Source: Leptothermofonsia sp049200465 (GTDB lineage: Bacteria; Cyanobacteriota; Cyanobacteriia; Leptolyngbyales; Leptolyngbyaceae). Taken from it: DNA of 64,000 nucleotides. Both the position numbers and the translations under genes were made by a program. The stretch spans positions 310,001 to 374,000 of the forward strand of contig NZ_CP120836.1 in the NCBI RefSeq assembly GCF_049200465.1. The letters are read 5' to 3'. This document shows positions 8,142 through 17,059 of this stretch, in pieces; the first letter of the stretch is position 1; the number at the start of each line of letters is the position of its first letter. A model generated the notes under the pieces. The model did not search any database and was not told where the DNA came from. It was given only the letters and a program-made list of their open reading frames with translations.

Positions 8142-8783
8142 ATGCGAGAGAAGTTATTTGAACTAGTCAGTGCGCTGAACAACATTTATAGCGGTTGGAT
8201 TCTCTGGAATCTGTTTCTGGCATTTATTCCTCTGGTACTCAGCTTCTGGCTATTTCGCCGCAAAAAGGTGGTGCGATCGCCCATCTGGTGGATTGGCCTT
8301 ATTGTCTACTTTGCTTTTCTGCCCAATGCCCCCTATCTGTTAACTGACATCATTCACCTGATTCGGGGCATTCGCCTAGGTTATTCAGCGACCATTATTG
8401 CACTGGTGTTTGTCCCCCTGCACATGCTTGCAATTTTGAGTGGCTTTGAAGCGTATGTGATTTCTCTAATTAACCAGGGACATTACCTGAAACGGCTTGA
8501 TCTCCGACAGTATGTCCTGTGGAGTGAATTAACAATGCATTTTCTTTGTGCGATCGGAATTTTTATTGGCCGATTTCGCCGTTATAACAGTTGGGATCTG
8601 GTGGCTGACCCTAAGGATGTTTTCTTTCAAACCTTCGACGATTTAACGTCCAGGCTACCCTTGCTGGTCATGATAGTCACTTCCATCATCCTGGTAGTCC
8701 TGTACTGGATCATGAAACAAATCACCCTGGGACTAATTCTCCGTATCCGCTATGCTCGCATGGGTAAGGATGTTGAAGTTTAG
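8142..8783 (+). CDS. DUF1361 membrane protein
   Basis: 213 residues with about six hydrophobic segments. The family signature is the block GLIVYFAFLPNAPYLLTDIIHL (here about residues 58-79) and the later GIFIGRFRRYNSWDL; DUF1361 proteins are small polytopic membrane proteins of unknown function found in cyanobacteria and Firmicutes. The start ATG follows a weak AG-rich stretch (gtgaagaaacact). No functional link to neighbours is evident. Confidence 0.88.
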   Translation: MREKLFELVSALNNIYSGWILWNLFLAFIPLVLSFWLFRRKKVVRSPIWWIGLIVYFAFLPNAPYLLTDIIHLIRGIRLGYSATIIALVFVPLHMLAILSGFEAYVISLINQGHYLKRLDLRQYVLWSELTMHFLCAIGIFIGRFRRYNSWDLVADPKDVFFQTFDDLTSRLPLLVMIVTSIILVVLYWIMKQITLGLILRIRYARMGKDVEV

Positions 8784-8949
8784 TTTCTTAAGTGAGGAGT
8801 GAGGAAGTTTTGGACTTTGAGTTCTGAGTTTTGAGTTAGCTTTGACTGTTAGCTATTACCTCCCTCACTCCAATCCCTTACCCCTATCACCTCTCCCTAT
8901 CGCCCCTCCACTCCTCTCCCCCCTCACTCCGTCCTCACTCCATCCCTCC

Positions 8950-11184
8950 TCACCAGGGCTTCCACTGTCCCCAATCCAGATTAAAGATGGAAGTTTTTGG
9001 AAAGGCAGTTGGGTTGCCATTAGCTTCCAACCGTTGCTGGAGTTGAAGCAGTTTGGGCTCAAAGCTGGGTAACTCACTAACCAGTTGGTAGGGTAGTAGT
9101 CCCTCTTCTAAAACAAAGGATGCAGTAGTTCCAGCGGCTGCCCCGACCGACCATTCAAAGGAATGAACCCGATAGGCAGCGGCAGCAATGTAGCTAGTGG
9201 CGATACTTTTACCAGCAACCAGAAGGTTGTCGATTTGTTGGGGAATCATAGCCCGCAGGGGAATCTGCGCCGGGTAAGCAGGACCATGGGCCTGACGCAC
9301 ACCTGGACGCTCGATGTTACCTGGCTTTTGGGGAGGAGATTCCAGCATGCAGGGGTGGAAGTCGATCGCATACTGGGAAATTCCGACAGAATCCATATAG
9401 ATTCGCGATCGCGTCCGCTGCTGGATCTCCGCTGGGGGAGTACCTTCGATGATCACCTTATAGGTTTCTAACCCGGCGATATCAGTCCACAAATTGCGAT
9501 AAATCCTTTCCGGTAGTTCACGGTAGTAGTCTGAACGGAAGTCAACCATCGAAAAATCAGTTTCAGAGATGGTGAAGCCCTTGGGATAACCAAACCCTGG
9601 ACGCCCAATCAAGCGTCGCCCTTCGCGGATATAGGGAAACTTAGATAAACCGTGCATCGTTCCCATTGGCGAATCAAACCCAGTCAACAGGCGATGGTTC
9701 GGTTCTGGTTTCTTCTGGCTGGGTTGCAGTTGGGAATCCGTCGTCCCCGCAACCAGCCAGTAATAGTAACCCAGGGCAATTTCCTCAGCACTGCGTAAGG
9801 CATCAATGCGTAAACCACCCATCCAGCCATCAGGAGAAAGCTGCCCCGTTTGCTGAAGCTGTTCCCGTGAGTAAACCAGATTGTCCTGCACAGTGCCAGG
9901 ACGATAATCATTACCCCAGGTCCAGTTCTGCATAGAAATGGACCCCGGTGAAGATGCAGGCAGGGTAAACGGACCTGCTTTCTCCTGCAAATCCGTAGGT
10001 GGGTTCCAGATGCGGCGATAGGTGAACACGTACTCAAACTCTGCCCTTTGCGGATCCACATCGTAGCCGTAATAGGGTTCGTAGTTGGGATAGAAGGTAG
10101 GCATTTCCTGGGGTTGGGGTTCCTTTGTTCGCTCCATCGCAAAGGTGTAAGTGAATCCCTGAAGACAGTAAGGATCGCCGCCTTCTGTGGGAGAAGAAGG
10201 ATTGCGATAGGTACGCGGATCAAGCCCAACCTGGTAAGGTACATCCGCCAGGGCAAGCAGGTCACCCATTTCTGTGGCATCAATGACGATCCAGGGGGGG
10301 AGGGAGTTGTTAGTTAGAGAAAGTGAGGGAAGAGGAGGGATGGGAGAGGAGGATTTTGAGTTTTGAGTTTTGAATTCAGGCAGGGGTGGAGGGGGTGATG
10401 AGTGGAGGGGTGGAGGGGTGGAGCGCTCATCTCCCCCTCCACTCATCCACCCCTTACCCCTGAGTCCCTCCTGGCTTCTGACTCCTGACTCCTGACTCCT
10501 GAAAGGAACTAACCGAATCACTTTCTTTGAGAGCCGGGCTGAGTCTTCGTAGCGGTAGATGTCTGCAAAAATCTGAGAAAGAGGTTCGCTGTTGAGGGGA
10601 GGAGTGCCGGGTGCCGGGCTGTGTTGAATGGCGATCGCCCCCTCAATCAACCGTCCATCCGCACTCAACTCCAGATCCTTAACCACCGTGAAAGGAAACC
10701 ACTTCAATAATCCTTTCCCTTCCTGTGCTGCTTCCTCTAACATTTCAACCAGAATGGTATTTGCATCTTTGGGAAGAAAACAGGAAGCGCTAACCCAACA
10801 TTCGCCAGGGTTCAATTTGCCATATCTGGCCTTAATCCGCTGACGAAACTCGTTATAGCCCCGGGGAAAAAAGAGAAGCTCCCGTTGCCGTTTTGCTTCA
10901 TCCAGAGCAGAAGTCCCCTGGGCTGTGAGTTGTCCCCCAATCCAGTCCGTGATTTCAGTCATACAAACGGTGCGTCCCGCTCGCAATGCCTCATAGGCAG
11001 TGGCTGTACCTGCCAGCCCACCTCCTACGATCAGAATTTCACATTCCACTGTTTGATTGGGAACACGCTGAAGAGATGCGAAAGCAGACTGGACAGGGAC
11101 AATCGCGGCAAAAACGAGCATCATCCCCCCCACCATTCCTGATCTCAGGTGGCTCAGGGTAGTCAAGGAAAACGATTGCAGCAT
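8950..11184 (-). CDS. exported FAD-dependent oxidoreductase with an in-frame repeat insertion
   Basis: 744 residues from ATG 11182-11184; the frame continues to a TTG at 11208 but the ATG directly precedes a good signal peptide (GMVGGMMLVFAAIVPVQSAFA, cleavage near residue 37). The FAD-binding loop is VGGGLAGTATAYEA (about residues 53-66), with DWIGGQLTAQGTSALDE after it and the second FAD contact LLVAGKSIATSYIAAAAYR near the C-terminus. It belongs to the same broad FAD_oxidored class as the 2853-4430 protein; substrate unknown. Between IRLVPF and PWIVIDATEMGDLL, residues roughly 229-295 (bases 10300-10503) are low-complexity Ser/Pro/Gly-rich sequence made of the same GACTCCTG repeat and G-rich tracts seen between genes elsewhere. 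The frame is kept through it. Confidence 0.85.
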   Translation of the reverse strand: MLQSFSLTTLSHLRSGMVGGMMLVFAAIVPVQSAFASLQRVPNQTVECEILIVGGGLAGTATAYEALRAGRTVCMTEITDWIGGQLTAQGTSALDEAKRQRELLFFPRGYNEFRQRIKARYGKLNPGECWVSASCFLPKDANTILVEMLEEAAQEGKGLLKWFPFTVVKDLELSADGRLIEGAIAIQHSPAPGTPPLNSEPLSQIFADIYRYEDSARLSKKVIRLVPFRSQESGVRSQEGLRGKGWMSGGGDERSTPPPLHSSPPPPLPEFKTQNSKSSSPIPPLPSLSLTNNSLPPWIVIDATEMGDLLALADVPYQVGLDPRTYRNPSSPTEGGDPYCLQGFTYTFAMERTKEPQPQEMPTFYPNYEPYYGYDVDPQRAEFEYVFTYRRIWNPPTDLQEKAGPFTLPASSPGSISMQNWTWGNDYRPGTVQDNLVYSREQLQQTGQLSPDGWMGGLRIDALRSAEEIALGYYYWLVAGTTDSQLQPSQKKPEPNHRLLTGFDSPMGTMHGLSKFPYIREGRRLIGRPGFGYPKGFTISETDFSMVDFRSDYYRELPERIYRNLWTDIAGLETYKVIIEGTPPAEIQQRTRSRIYMDSVGISQYAIDFHPCMLESPPQKPGNIERPGVRQAHGPAYPAQIPLRAMIPQQIDNLLVAGKSIATSYIAAAAYRVHSFEWSVGAAAGTTASFVLEEGLLPYQLVSELPSFEPKLLQLQQRLEANGNPTAFPKTSIFNLDWGQWKPW
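10300..10503. repeat. intergenic-type short repeat inside a coding sequence
   Basis: About 204 bases (68 codons) with ACTCCTGACTCCTGACTCC at 10480-10498, a G-rich tract (GTGGAGGGGTGGAGGGGTGG) and a C-rich tract. It looks exactly like spacer DNA of this genome but lies in the middle of the FAD oxidoreductase gene and adds no frameshift. Confidence 0.85.
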
Positions 11185-11567
11185 TCGGACAAACTCAGTA
11201 CAGGTCAAAACAAAGCAGAGGTTTACCAGCGTATCTGTTACCAGGATATTTATAGCGGTTCTAAATTGTTTGTGAACAAGAGGAGTTGTAAAAGCCTTTC
11301 CCTGGTGGGAAAGCTCTTTCGCAATCCGAACAGGATCGCTATATATTCGGAGCTAAAGCAGCGGTTCTTGTCAGGATGAGACGCTATTTTTTTAGTCCAA
11401 AAATAGCGTCAAGAGAACCAGAGCAGCGATCGGTAATGGGCAAAAGAGGCGAGTAGGGTTCTTAATTCCTAAGAATCTTCTTAATTTGAGCATCGTTGTA
11501 GAATTTACATGCACAATTTCAACAGCAATTCATTAATCTGTTTTTGTTTTTCTGAGGAGTGCTCTTC
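11185..11567. other. divergent promoter region with a strong hairpin
   Basis: Spacer between the minus-strand oxidoreductase and the plus-strand SH3 gene. It contains a perfect 12-bp inverted repeat at 11380-11410 (GACGCTATTTTT / AAAAATAGCGTC, 7-base loop), flanked by a further GGTTCT / AGAACC pair. No gene seen. Confidence 0.6.
11380..11410. other. perfect hairpin in the divergent promoter region
   Basis: Stem of 12 base pairs (11380-11391 with 11399-11410) and a loop of seven bases. The outer GGTTCT (about 11363-11368) and AGAACC (about 11414-11419) could extend it. It could be a regulator binding palindrome, an RNA structure in the 5' leader or a terminator-like element; the A/T run is inside the stem rather than after it, so it is not a standard terminator. 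Confidence 0.6.
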
Positions 11568-12236
11568 ATGAAAATAAGTGGTTTGAAAACGTCTACAAAT
11601 GTATTGTTTGCGGTGGCGATCGCACTCACCGGAACAGCCTCCCCTGCTTTTTCCCAAACGGACCAACCCGCTACCCCAACCACGCCCCCCGCAGAAACCC
11701 GGCCAGCCACTCCCGCTGAGGAAACCCGGTCAGGTATTTCTCCCCAGGATCCCCTGTGTCGGGCAGCCAACCGCTCCACCCCAATTTTTGAATCCGCTTC
11801 AACCATCAGTTCTGCTCTACAACTGGTTCCGCCTGATGGTTTTGTCCGGCTGGTCGTTGTTCCTCCCCCCGGTAGCCAGTTTGCCCAAATTAACTTACCT
11901 ATTTCTGGCTTCATCCAAACAGCGGTGTTAAAGGCATGCAGCACCCCACCCCCACCCCCACCGGTTTCGTGCCGATTCTCAAGAGCTCCTGTACCAATCA
12001 ACGTCCGTCGTGAACCCGATGTAGATGCCAACAACATCATTGGAGTAGTCAACCCTGGTCAACGCGTATTTGTCACATTTAACTCCAATGGCACCGCCGT
12101 TAGTACCCAGGCAGATGGCTTCAACTGGGTTCAGATTGACATGACCCGGACTCCCTTCTTCCGTCCTTCGGGATTAGGTTGGATGGTCAATAGCCGAGTT
12201 GGAACTGGTGAGAGCAACCTAGGCTACTGCCAGTAA
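11568..12236 (+). CDS. exported SH3-like domain protein
   Basis: 222 residues from ATG 11568, chosen because GAGGAG (11554-11559) lies at the right distance and a good signal peptide follows (TNVLFAVAIALTGTASPAFS, cleavage after about residue 30). A Pro/Thr-rich linker (about 32-58) leads to two candidate SH3b-like modules: about 62-128 (PLCRAANRSTPIFESAS...GFIQ) and about 140-222 (RAPVPINVRREPDVDANNIIGVVNPGQRVFVT), separated by a CSTPPPPPPVSC proline stretch. Such domains bind cell-wall components in the periplasm. An enzyme domain is absent, so a structural or binding role is the likely one. Confidence 0.82.
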   Translation: MKISGLKTSTNVLFAVAIALTGTASPAFSQTDQPATPTTPPAETRPATPAEETRSGISPQDPLCRAANRSTPIFESASTISSALQLVPPDGFVRLVVVPPPGSQFAQINLPISGFIQTAVLKACSTPPPPPPVSCRFSRAPVPINVRREPDVDANNIIGVVNPGQRVFVTFNSNGTAVSTQADGFNWVQIDMTRTPFFRPSGLGWMVNSRVGTGESNLGYCQ

Positions 12237-12399
12237 CGGAGTGATGGGGTGGTGGAGTATTGGAGTTTGAAGTATCGAACATCAAGGACAATCACCCCTC
12301 ACTTTCCACCCCTTTCCCCCTGATACTTCCTGCGGATGTTCTCAACAGAATTTAATTATGTTAATCTAGGCGTAGTCGTTATGAGTTTGCTCAAAGTCT

Positions 12400-13770
12400 A
12401 TGACAAACCCTACTGTTGAGAACGTGGTGATTATTGGTTCCGGTCCAGCCGGGTATACGGCTGCGATCTATGCTGCTCGCGCTAATCTCAAGCCATTTGT
12501 ATTTGAAGGGTTTCAAGCTGGGGGGTTACCCGGTGGACAACTCATGACAACGACAGAAGTGGAAAATTTCCCCGGGTTTCCTGAGGGAATTACGGGTCCC
12601 AAGTTGATGGACCGGATGAAAGCCCAGGCAATTCGTTGGGGGGCAGAACTGGTTACAGAAGATGTCACTTCGGTTGATTTCAGTCAACGTCCATTTATCA
12701 TTCGTTCCGAGGAGCGGGAGGTTCGCGCTCACAGCGTCATCATTGCAACGGGAGCCACTGCGAAACGTTTGGGGTTACCCTGTGAGGGCGAATTTTGGAG
12801 CCGGGGAATTTCTGCCTGCGCCATTTGTGATGGGGCGACTCCTATTTTCCGGGGAGCAGAATTGGCGATTGTGGGGGGTGGCGACACCGCTGCGGAAGAA
12901 GCGCTGTATTTGACAAAATATGGCGACCATGTGCATATGCTGGTGCGATCGGACAAAATGCGTGCTAGCAAAGCTATGCAAGATCGCGTGTTCAAAAATC
13001 CCCGGATTACGGTGCATTGGAATACTGAAGCTGTAGATGTGTTGGGTGAAAACGGAGTCATGACTGGGGTTCGCCTTCGCAATACCCAAACTGGTGAAGA
13101 GAGTGACCTGGCAGTCAAGGGTTTGTTTTATGCCATTGGTCATACCCCCAATACTTCGCTGTTTAAGGGGCAGATTGAGTTGGACGATGTGGGATATATC
13201 GTTACCAAACCTGGCTCTGTAGAAACCAGTGTTGAGGGTGTTTACGCTGCCGGTGATGTGCAGGATCACGAATACCGCCAGGCGATTACAGCAGCGGGAA
13301 CGGGTTGTATGGCTGCGATGCTGGCAGAAAAGTGGTTGTCTATTAATGGGTTAGCACAGGAGTTTCACCAAACAGAAGTCTCTGAGAAACCTTCCGAAGA
13401 GGCAGTTGCAAAGAAAAGCGAAGAGGAACAAGCTGCAGAGTTTGATCTGACGGCAACCCGTCATGAAGGAGGCTATGCGCTGCGAAAGCTCTATCACGAG
13501 AGCGATCGCCTGATTATGGTGAAATACGCCTCACCTCAATGCGGTCCCTGCCATACCTTAAAGCCAATTCTAAATAAGGTTGTGGATGAATTTGATGGCA
13601 AAATCCATTACGTCGAGATTGATGTTGAGCAAGACCCCGAAATTGCTGAGGCTGCGGGAGTGGTGGGAACTCCGACCATTCAGTTCTTCAAGAACAAAGA
13701 CAAGGTAGGCGAACTGAAAGGGGTGAAGCCAAAAAGCCAATACCGGGAAACCATTCGGACTCTAATGTAG
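12400..13770 (+). CDS. ntrC: NADPH-thioredoxin reductase C (reductase fused to thioredoxin)
   Basis: 456 residues with two modules. Residues 1-315 are a thioredoxin reductase: FAD loop IIGSGPAGYTAAIYAAR, redox pair CAIC (Cys140, Cys143), NADPH loop IVGGGDTAAEEAL, and second FAD contact GVYAAGDVQD. Residues about 350-456 are a thioredoxin with CGPC (Cys381, Cys384). The fusion is the NTRC enzyme of plastids and many cyanobacteria, which reduces 2-Cys peroxiredoxin with NADPH. A Glu/Lys-rich linker (about 322-348) joins the modules. The name ntrC here means the fused reductase, not the nitrogen regulator. A hairpin terminator follows at 13802-13842. Confidence 0.96.
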   Translation: MTNPTVENVVIIGSGPAGYTAAIYAARANLKPFVFEGFQAGGLPGGQLMTTTEVENFPGFPEGITGPKLMDRMKAQAIRWGAELVTEDVTSVDFSQRPFIIRSEEREVRAHSVIIATGATAKRLGLPCEGEFWSRGISACAICDGATPIFRGAELAIVGGGDTAAEEALYLTKYGDHVHMLVRSDKMRASKAMQDRVFKNPRITVHWNTEAVDVLGENGVMTGVRLRNTQTGEESDLAVKGLFYAIGHTPNTSLFKGQIELDDVGYIVTKPGSVETSVEGVYAAGDVQDHEYRQAITAAGTGCMAAMLAEKWLSINGLAQEFHQTEVSEKPSEEAVAKKSEEEQAAEFDLTATRHEGGYALRKLYHESDRLIMVKYASPQCGPCHTLKPILNKVVDEFDGKIHYVEIDVEQDPEIAEAAGVVGTPTIQFFKNKDKVGELKGVKPKSQYRETIRTLM

Positions 13771-13801
13771 CTCAATATTCACTGTTTCATTCTTGAGGAT
13801 A

Positions 13802-13842
13802 AGGGTTGTAGGGCGATACCTTGTCCTACAACCTTTGCTTTT
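13802..13842 (+). terminator. rho-independent terminator after NTRC
   Basis: Stem GGTTGTAGG (13804-13812) pairs with CCTACAACC (13825-13833), 12-base loop, followed by TTTGCTTTT. It lies 34 bases after the NTRC stop on the same strand. Confidence 0.8.
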
Positions 13843-13851
13843 GTGTAGCAA

Positions 13852-13966
13852 CTATAGCGATAGCCACCAGGCTTAGAACGGGATGCAGGGTTTCCACCCC
13901 TGGCTGGGGGCGAAGCCCCCACACTTCCTTAAAACCAATGTCCTAAGCAACCTGGCGACAGCTATA
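13852..13966 (-). repeat. intergenic repeat family A, copy 2
   Basis: Opposite orientation to copy 1: begins CTATAGCGATAGCCACCAGG and ends CAACCTGGCGACAGCTATA. Central GC-rich palindrome (GGCTGGGGGCGAAGCCCCC). Confidence 0.85.
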
Positions 13967-14278
13967 AAATCGGTCATTCACCGTTCCCCAACCAGTCAGC
14001 GATAGGATGGTGAACAGATATAACAGATGGCAGGGGTAGAGGAGGTCAGGGGTTAGGGGCACAGTAAGGGGTCAGGAGTTAACCTGCACTCAAAACTCTT
14101 CTAACCCCTGGCGGTCTGCCAGGCTGTTTTTGTGGGCTGTAAACTCCCAAAAACATCTGGAAATTGGGTTTCGTTGATTCTAGGCGTGCCTGAAATCAAT
14201 CCTGACGGGCTCCTAGTCCCTGATCCCTAATCCCTAATCCCTTACATCCTGGTTGCCCTAAATTAGGTGGTTACCGCT

Positions 14279-14399
14279 ATAAGTAGCTAGGCGCAATTAA
14301 ATTAAGGATACTTTCGAGGGTGGAGGGGGTGGAAACCCCCTACCTGGGGGCGCAGCCCCCACTCCCCCCTTTACCAATTAATTATGACTACCTACTTAG
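14279..14399 (-). repeat. intergenic repeat family B, copy 2
   Basis: Begins ATAAGTAGCTAGGCGCAATTA and ends ATTATGACTACCTACTTAG, inverted relative to copy 1. The terminal 15 bases (GACTACCTACTTAGT) are duplicated in tandem at 14386-14415. Confidence 0.8.
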
Positions 14400-14455
14400 T
14401 GACTACCTACTTAGATCTCTATGGGGTTTGTCCTTTATCGAATGCAGGTGAGGGA

Positions 14456-15268
14456 ATGAAAGGCAATACGCAGATACGCTGGCTGAGACGAATCATCTTG
14501 ATAGGGGCAGTTTGCTTAGCTTTTCTATTCAGTACTGGTGGAACCTTATCAGCTTTTGCACTGACAGAGGAAAACTCTGTTTATCAAGAACGGGCTATTC
14601 ACAACCCTGATGGAACAGGCAAGTTCTATATGGGGCGAGAGATTTCTCAGGTCATGGGACATCTGGGTGCAGGTTGGCTGGAACGCCCCACTCGCGAGTT
14701 TGAGGAGCAACCCCAGTTATTGATTGAGGATCTTCACCTGAAGCCAACGGATGTTGTTGCAGATATTGGTGCAGGCACTGGATACTTCAGCTTCCGCATT
14801 GCACCACTGGTACCTCAGGGAAAGGTGCTGGCGATCGACATTCAGCCAGAAATGATTGAAATTTTGAACGAAATCAAACGAGAGAAGAATATTAGTAACG
14901 TAGAACCTGTGCTGGCTAGTGAGACAGACCCCAGGTTGGAACCGTCCAGCATCGACCTGGCAATCATGGTGGATGCTTACCATGAATTTGAGTACCCCTA
15001 TGAGGTCATGCAGAAGGTTGTGCAGGCACTCAAGCCCGATGGTCGCGTCATTCTGGTGGAGTATCGGGGTGAAAATCCGTTTATCCCGATCAAGGGCCTG
15101 CACAAAATGACCCAGAAGCAAATTAAAAAGGAGATGGCTAATGTAGGGTTGAGTTGGATAGAAACAAAGGGCTATTTACCACAACAGCACGTAATGGTGT
15201 TTGGCAAATCGGGCGATCGCCCCCAGAAACGCAATCTCGTGCTGTTCAACTCCCAATCTTTTGAATGA
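14456..15268 (+). CDS. class I SAM-dependent methyltransferase with N-terminal signal/anchor
   Basis: 270 residues from ATG 14456 (preceded by GTGAGGGA as ribosome binding site); the longer open frame upstream lies inside repeat B and is unlikely to be translated. Residues 8-34 are a basic-then-hydrophobic segment (RRIILIGAVCLAFLFSTGG...SAFA) typical of a signal peptide or membrane anchor. The methyltransferase fold begins at about residue 95: motif I VVADIGAGTGYFSF, then VLAIDIQPEM (acidic residue for the ribose of SAM), DLAIMVDAYHEF and the end VMVFGK. Substrate unknown. A SAM-using enzyme with an export signal is odd because SAM is cytoplasmic; an anchor facing the cytoplasm would resolve this. 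Confidence 0.82.
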   Translation: MKGNTQIRWLRRIILIGAVCLAFLFSTGGTLSAFALTEENSVYQERAIHNPDGTGKFYMGREISQVMGHLGAGWLERPTREFEEQPQLLIEDLHLKPTDVVADIGAGTGYFSFRIAPLVPQGKVLAIDIQPEMIEILNEIKREKNISNVEPVLASETDPRLEPSSIDLAIMVDAYHEFEYPYEVMQKVVQALKPDGRVILVEYRGENPFIPIKGLHKMTQKQIKKEMANVGLSWIETKGYLPQQHVMVFGKSGDRPQKRNLVLFNSQSFE

Positions 15269-15300
15269 AAGTCTTGTGACCACCCATTTCCTGCCCGCAC

Positions 15301-15819
15301 TCAAACCCGGAAAGGCCAGGTGGTCCACAGAAAAACCAACACACTGGCAATGGCAAACAAACCCTGAACTAAGTTTCCAACAATGGAACCTACAAAAATT
15401 CCAATCGCCGCCTTTGTGGCCAGAATTAAATTCCTGCGATAGATTAGCTCTCCAATCATGGCTCCCAGCAGCGGCCCTAAAATGATGCCAAACACTGGCC
15501 CCCCCACTGGCAGCGCTGGCAACAACCCAAGTAACCCCACGACTAACCCAACCAGTGCTCCAATCTGTCCCCACTTACTGGCTCCGGCCTTCACCGCACC
15601 GTAGTAAGTTGCTAGAAAATCAATTGCCACACTCAAGAGCAGTAGCACAACCGAGACGGCCAGAGCCGTAGCCACACCGCCAAATCCCTTCACCAATCCC
15701 CAAACAAAAATGGCACCCACAATCAGACTGATGCCAGGTATTGTTGGCACAACCGCACCAACGATACCCACCACCATAACGGCGACAAGAAGCCAGTAAA
15801 GCCAGAGAAGATCGGTCAT
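15301..15819 (-). CDS. DUF456 membrane protein
   Basis: 172 residues, four to five hydrophobic segments rich in Gly, Val and Leu. The repeated motif GIVGAVVPTIPGISLIVGAIFVWG (about 17-40) and VGLLGLLPALPVGGPVFGIILGPLLGAMIGEL (about 95-126) are the DUF456 pattern with glycine-zipper-like spacing. Function unknown. It is convergent with the methyltransferase gene, with a 32-base gap. Confidence 0.9.
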   Translation of the reverse strand: MTDLLWLYWLLVAVMVVGIVGAVVPTIPGISLIVGAIFVWGLVKGFGGVATALAVSVVLLLLSVAIDFLATYYGAVKAGASKWGQIGALVGLVVGLLGLLPALPVGGPVFGIILGPLLGAMIGELIYRRNLILATKAAIGIFVGSIVGNLVQGLFAIASVLVFLWTTWPFRV

Positions 15820-15992
15820 AGGGGAAAAGTTATTAGTTGTTAGAACAATTGAGGGGGGAGGAGTAGAAGGGTGATAGGGAAAGGTGAAAGGGATTAGGGA
15901 CTGGGGGCTGGGGTTAGGGAGTTAATAGCCAACAGTCAGGGCTAACTCAAAACTCCTCTCTCTGCATCACTATTTTCCCCATCTTACTGTGT

Positions 15993-16667
15993 TCACAGGT
16001 TTGTCTGCTCATCGCTTACTGACTTACTCCACTGGCTTAGAGTGTTCTCTAATTTGTCAGCGATCGCCCCGATCCAGTTCTCATCCTGCCGAGTATAACT
16101 GCGGGGGGCGTTGGCTCCAAGGATTAGCACTCCCTGATTGCCAATGGGGTGGCAAATTAGCCCCTGGGTATTTTCCGGCAGGTAGTCAAATTCCACCTTG
16201 CCGGGATACAGTTTCAGTGCTACCAGATAGACTGGCTTCTGTTTTTCCAACACTCGCTGCAAAATGGGTCCCGGTGTGACTTCCCGTTTATCTGGCAAAA
16301 TGCCTCTACGCAGCAGTACCCGACCGTTGTACCAAACGATTAGCGATCGCGTTACTGTATTGGTCAATAACAGGTGCGAGGCCCAGGCAAGCTCTGTTTT
16401 CACGGCATCTGGCAGCGTTGGCTCCAGCTCAAACCCCTCCTCCCCGATCAGATCGACACTCTCTGGTGGACGCGGCTGAATTTGCTGCCACAACAAACCC
16501 GTTAGAATCAAAACGGCGCTTAAAATTACCCCCAGTGCATCCGATCTCGCCTGAGAATCCGTCAACTCCGGAGTCAGGAGCCGATTTACAAACAACAAAA
16601 CTCCAGCCAGCCCACCCACGATAATGGGCAATGCTCGCAAAACCTGATTCTGATCCGACTTAGCCAT
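15993..16667 (-). CDS. cofactor assembly of complex C subunit B (Ccb2/Ccb4-like)
   Basis: 224 residues from ATG 16665-16667 (MAKSDQNQVLRALPII); an upstream extension falls into repeat family D. Two N-terminal membrane helices (about 9-28 and 41-60) precede a soluble domain with GEEGFELEPTLPDAVKTELAWASHLLLTNT and NGRVLLRRGILP. This pattern is that of the CCB2/CCB4-type proteins that covalently attach heme ci to cytochrome b6 of the b6f complex in thylakoids. Identification is from overall sequence pattern; the family has no sharp catalytic motif. Confidence 0.78.
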   Translation of the reverse strand: MAKSDQNQVLRALPIIVGGLAGVLLFVNRLLTPELTDSQARSDALGVILSAVLILTGLLWQQIQPRPPESVDLIGEEGFELEPTLPDAVKTELAWASHLLLTNTVTRSLIVWYNGRVLLRRGILPDKREVTPGPILQRVLEKQKPVYLVALKLYPGKVEFDYLPENTQGLICHPIGNQGVLILGANAPRSYTRQDENWIGAIADKLENTLSQWSKSVSDEQTNL

Positions 16668-16680
16668 AGGAAAAAACAAT

Positions 16681-16772
16681 ATAGCAATCCTATTTGGATT
16701 GTGAGAAAGGACTCCTGCGGAATCCTTTCTCACAAAGCCTCCCAATCTCACGACTGATTTAGGACTGCTATA
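16681..16772. repeat. intergenic repeat family D, full copy
   Basis: About 92 bases with imperfect terminal inverted repeats of nearly 30 bases (TATAGCAATCCTA... and, on the other strand, TATAGCAGTCCTA...), both continuing to GTGAGA. The centre is a hairpin GAGAAAGGA / TCCTTTCTC. It lies directly upstream of the Ccb-like gene. A left half recurs at 31939-31971. Confidence 0.8.
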
Positions 16773-17059
16773 CATAGTAGTGGTTTAGAAATTTTTAGAG
16801 ACCTAAACGGACAATTCTCATGTCAGTTCATGGTACGATCGAACTATAAAAAGGGAGAATAAACTCCAACCCTTAGTCCCTAGCCCCTTTCACCTCTTCC
16901 TATCCCCCCTCTACTCCTCCACCTCTCACCCCTCTCTTCTTCTACGACCAACAACTAACAACGCGACCCCCCACTTGTACCCTCCTCTACTTGTCCATTA
17001 CCCAACCTGGTGTATAACGTTCATGATCACTCTTTCTGGTACAACTACAGGAGGCAGGA
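16773..17059. other. divergent spacer, pyrimidine-rich
   Basis: Between the Ccb-like gene and the carboxypeptidase gene. A possible promoter -10 (ACTATAAAAAG near 16845) is followed by a long C/T-rich tract (16865-16935). Ribosome binding site AGGAGG at 17049-17054 belongs to the next gene. Confidence 0.4.

Larger units (their letters stand above)
13771..14455. other. long spacer with terminator and two repeat elements
   Basis: Contains the NTRC terminator, repeat A copy 2 (13852-13966), a low-complexity stretch (14030-14250, including GATCCCTAATCCCTAATCCC) and repeat B copy 2 (14279-14399). I see no gene. An imperfect hairpin GTTTTTGTGGG/CTCCCAAAAAC lies around 14126-14154. Confidence 0.55.
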
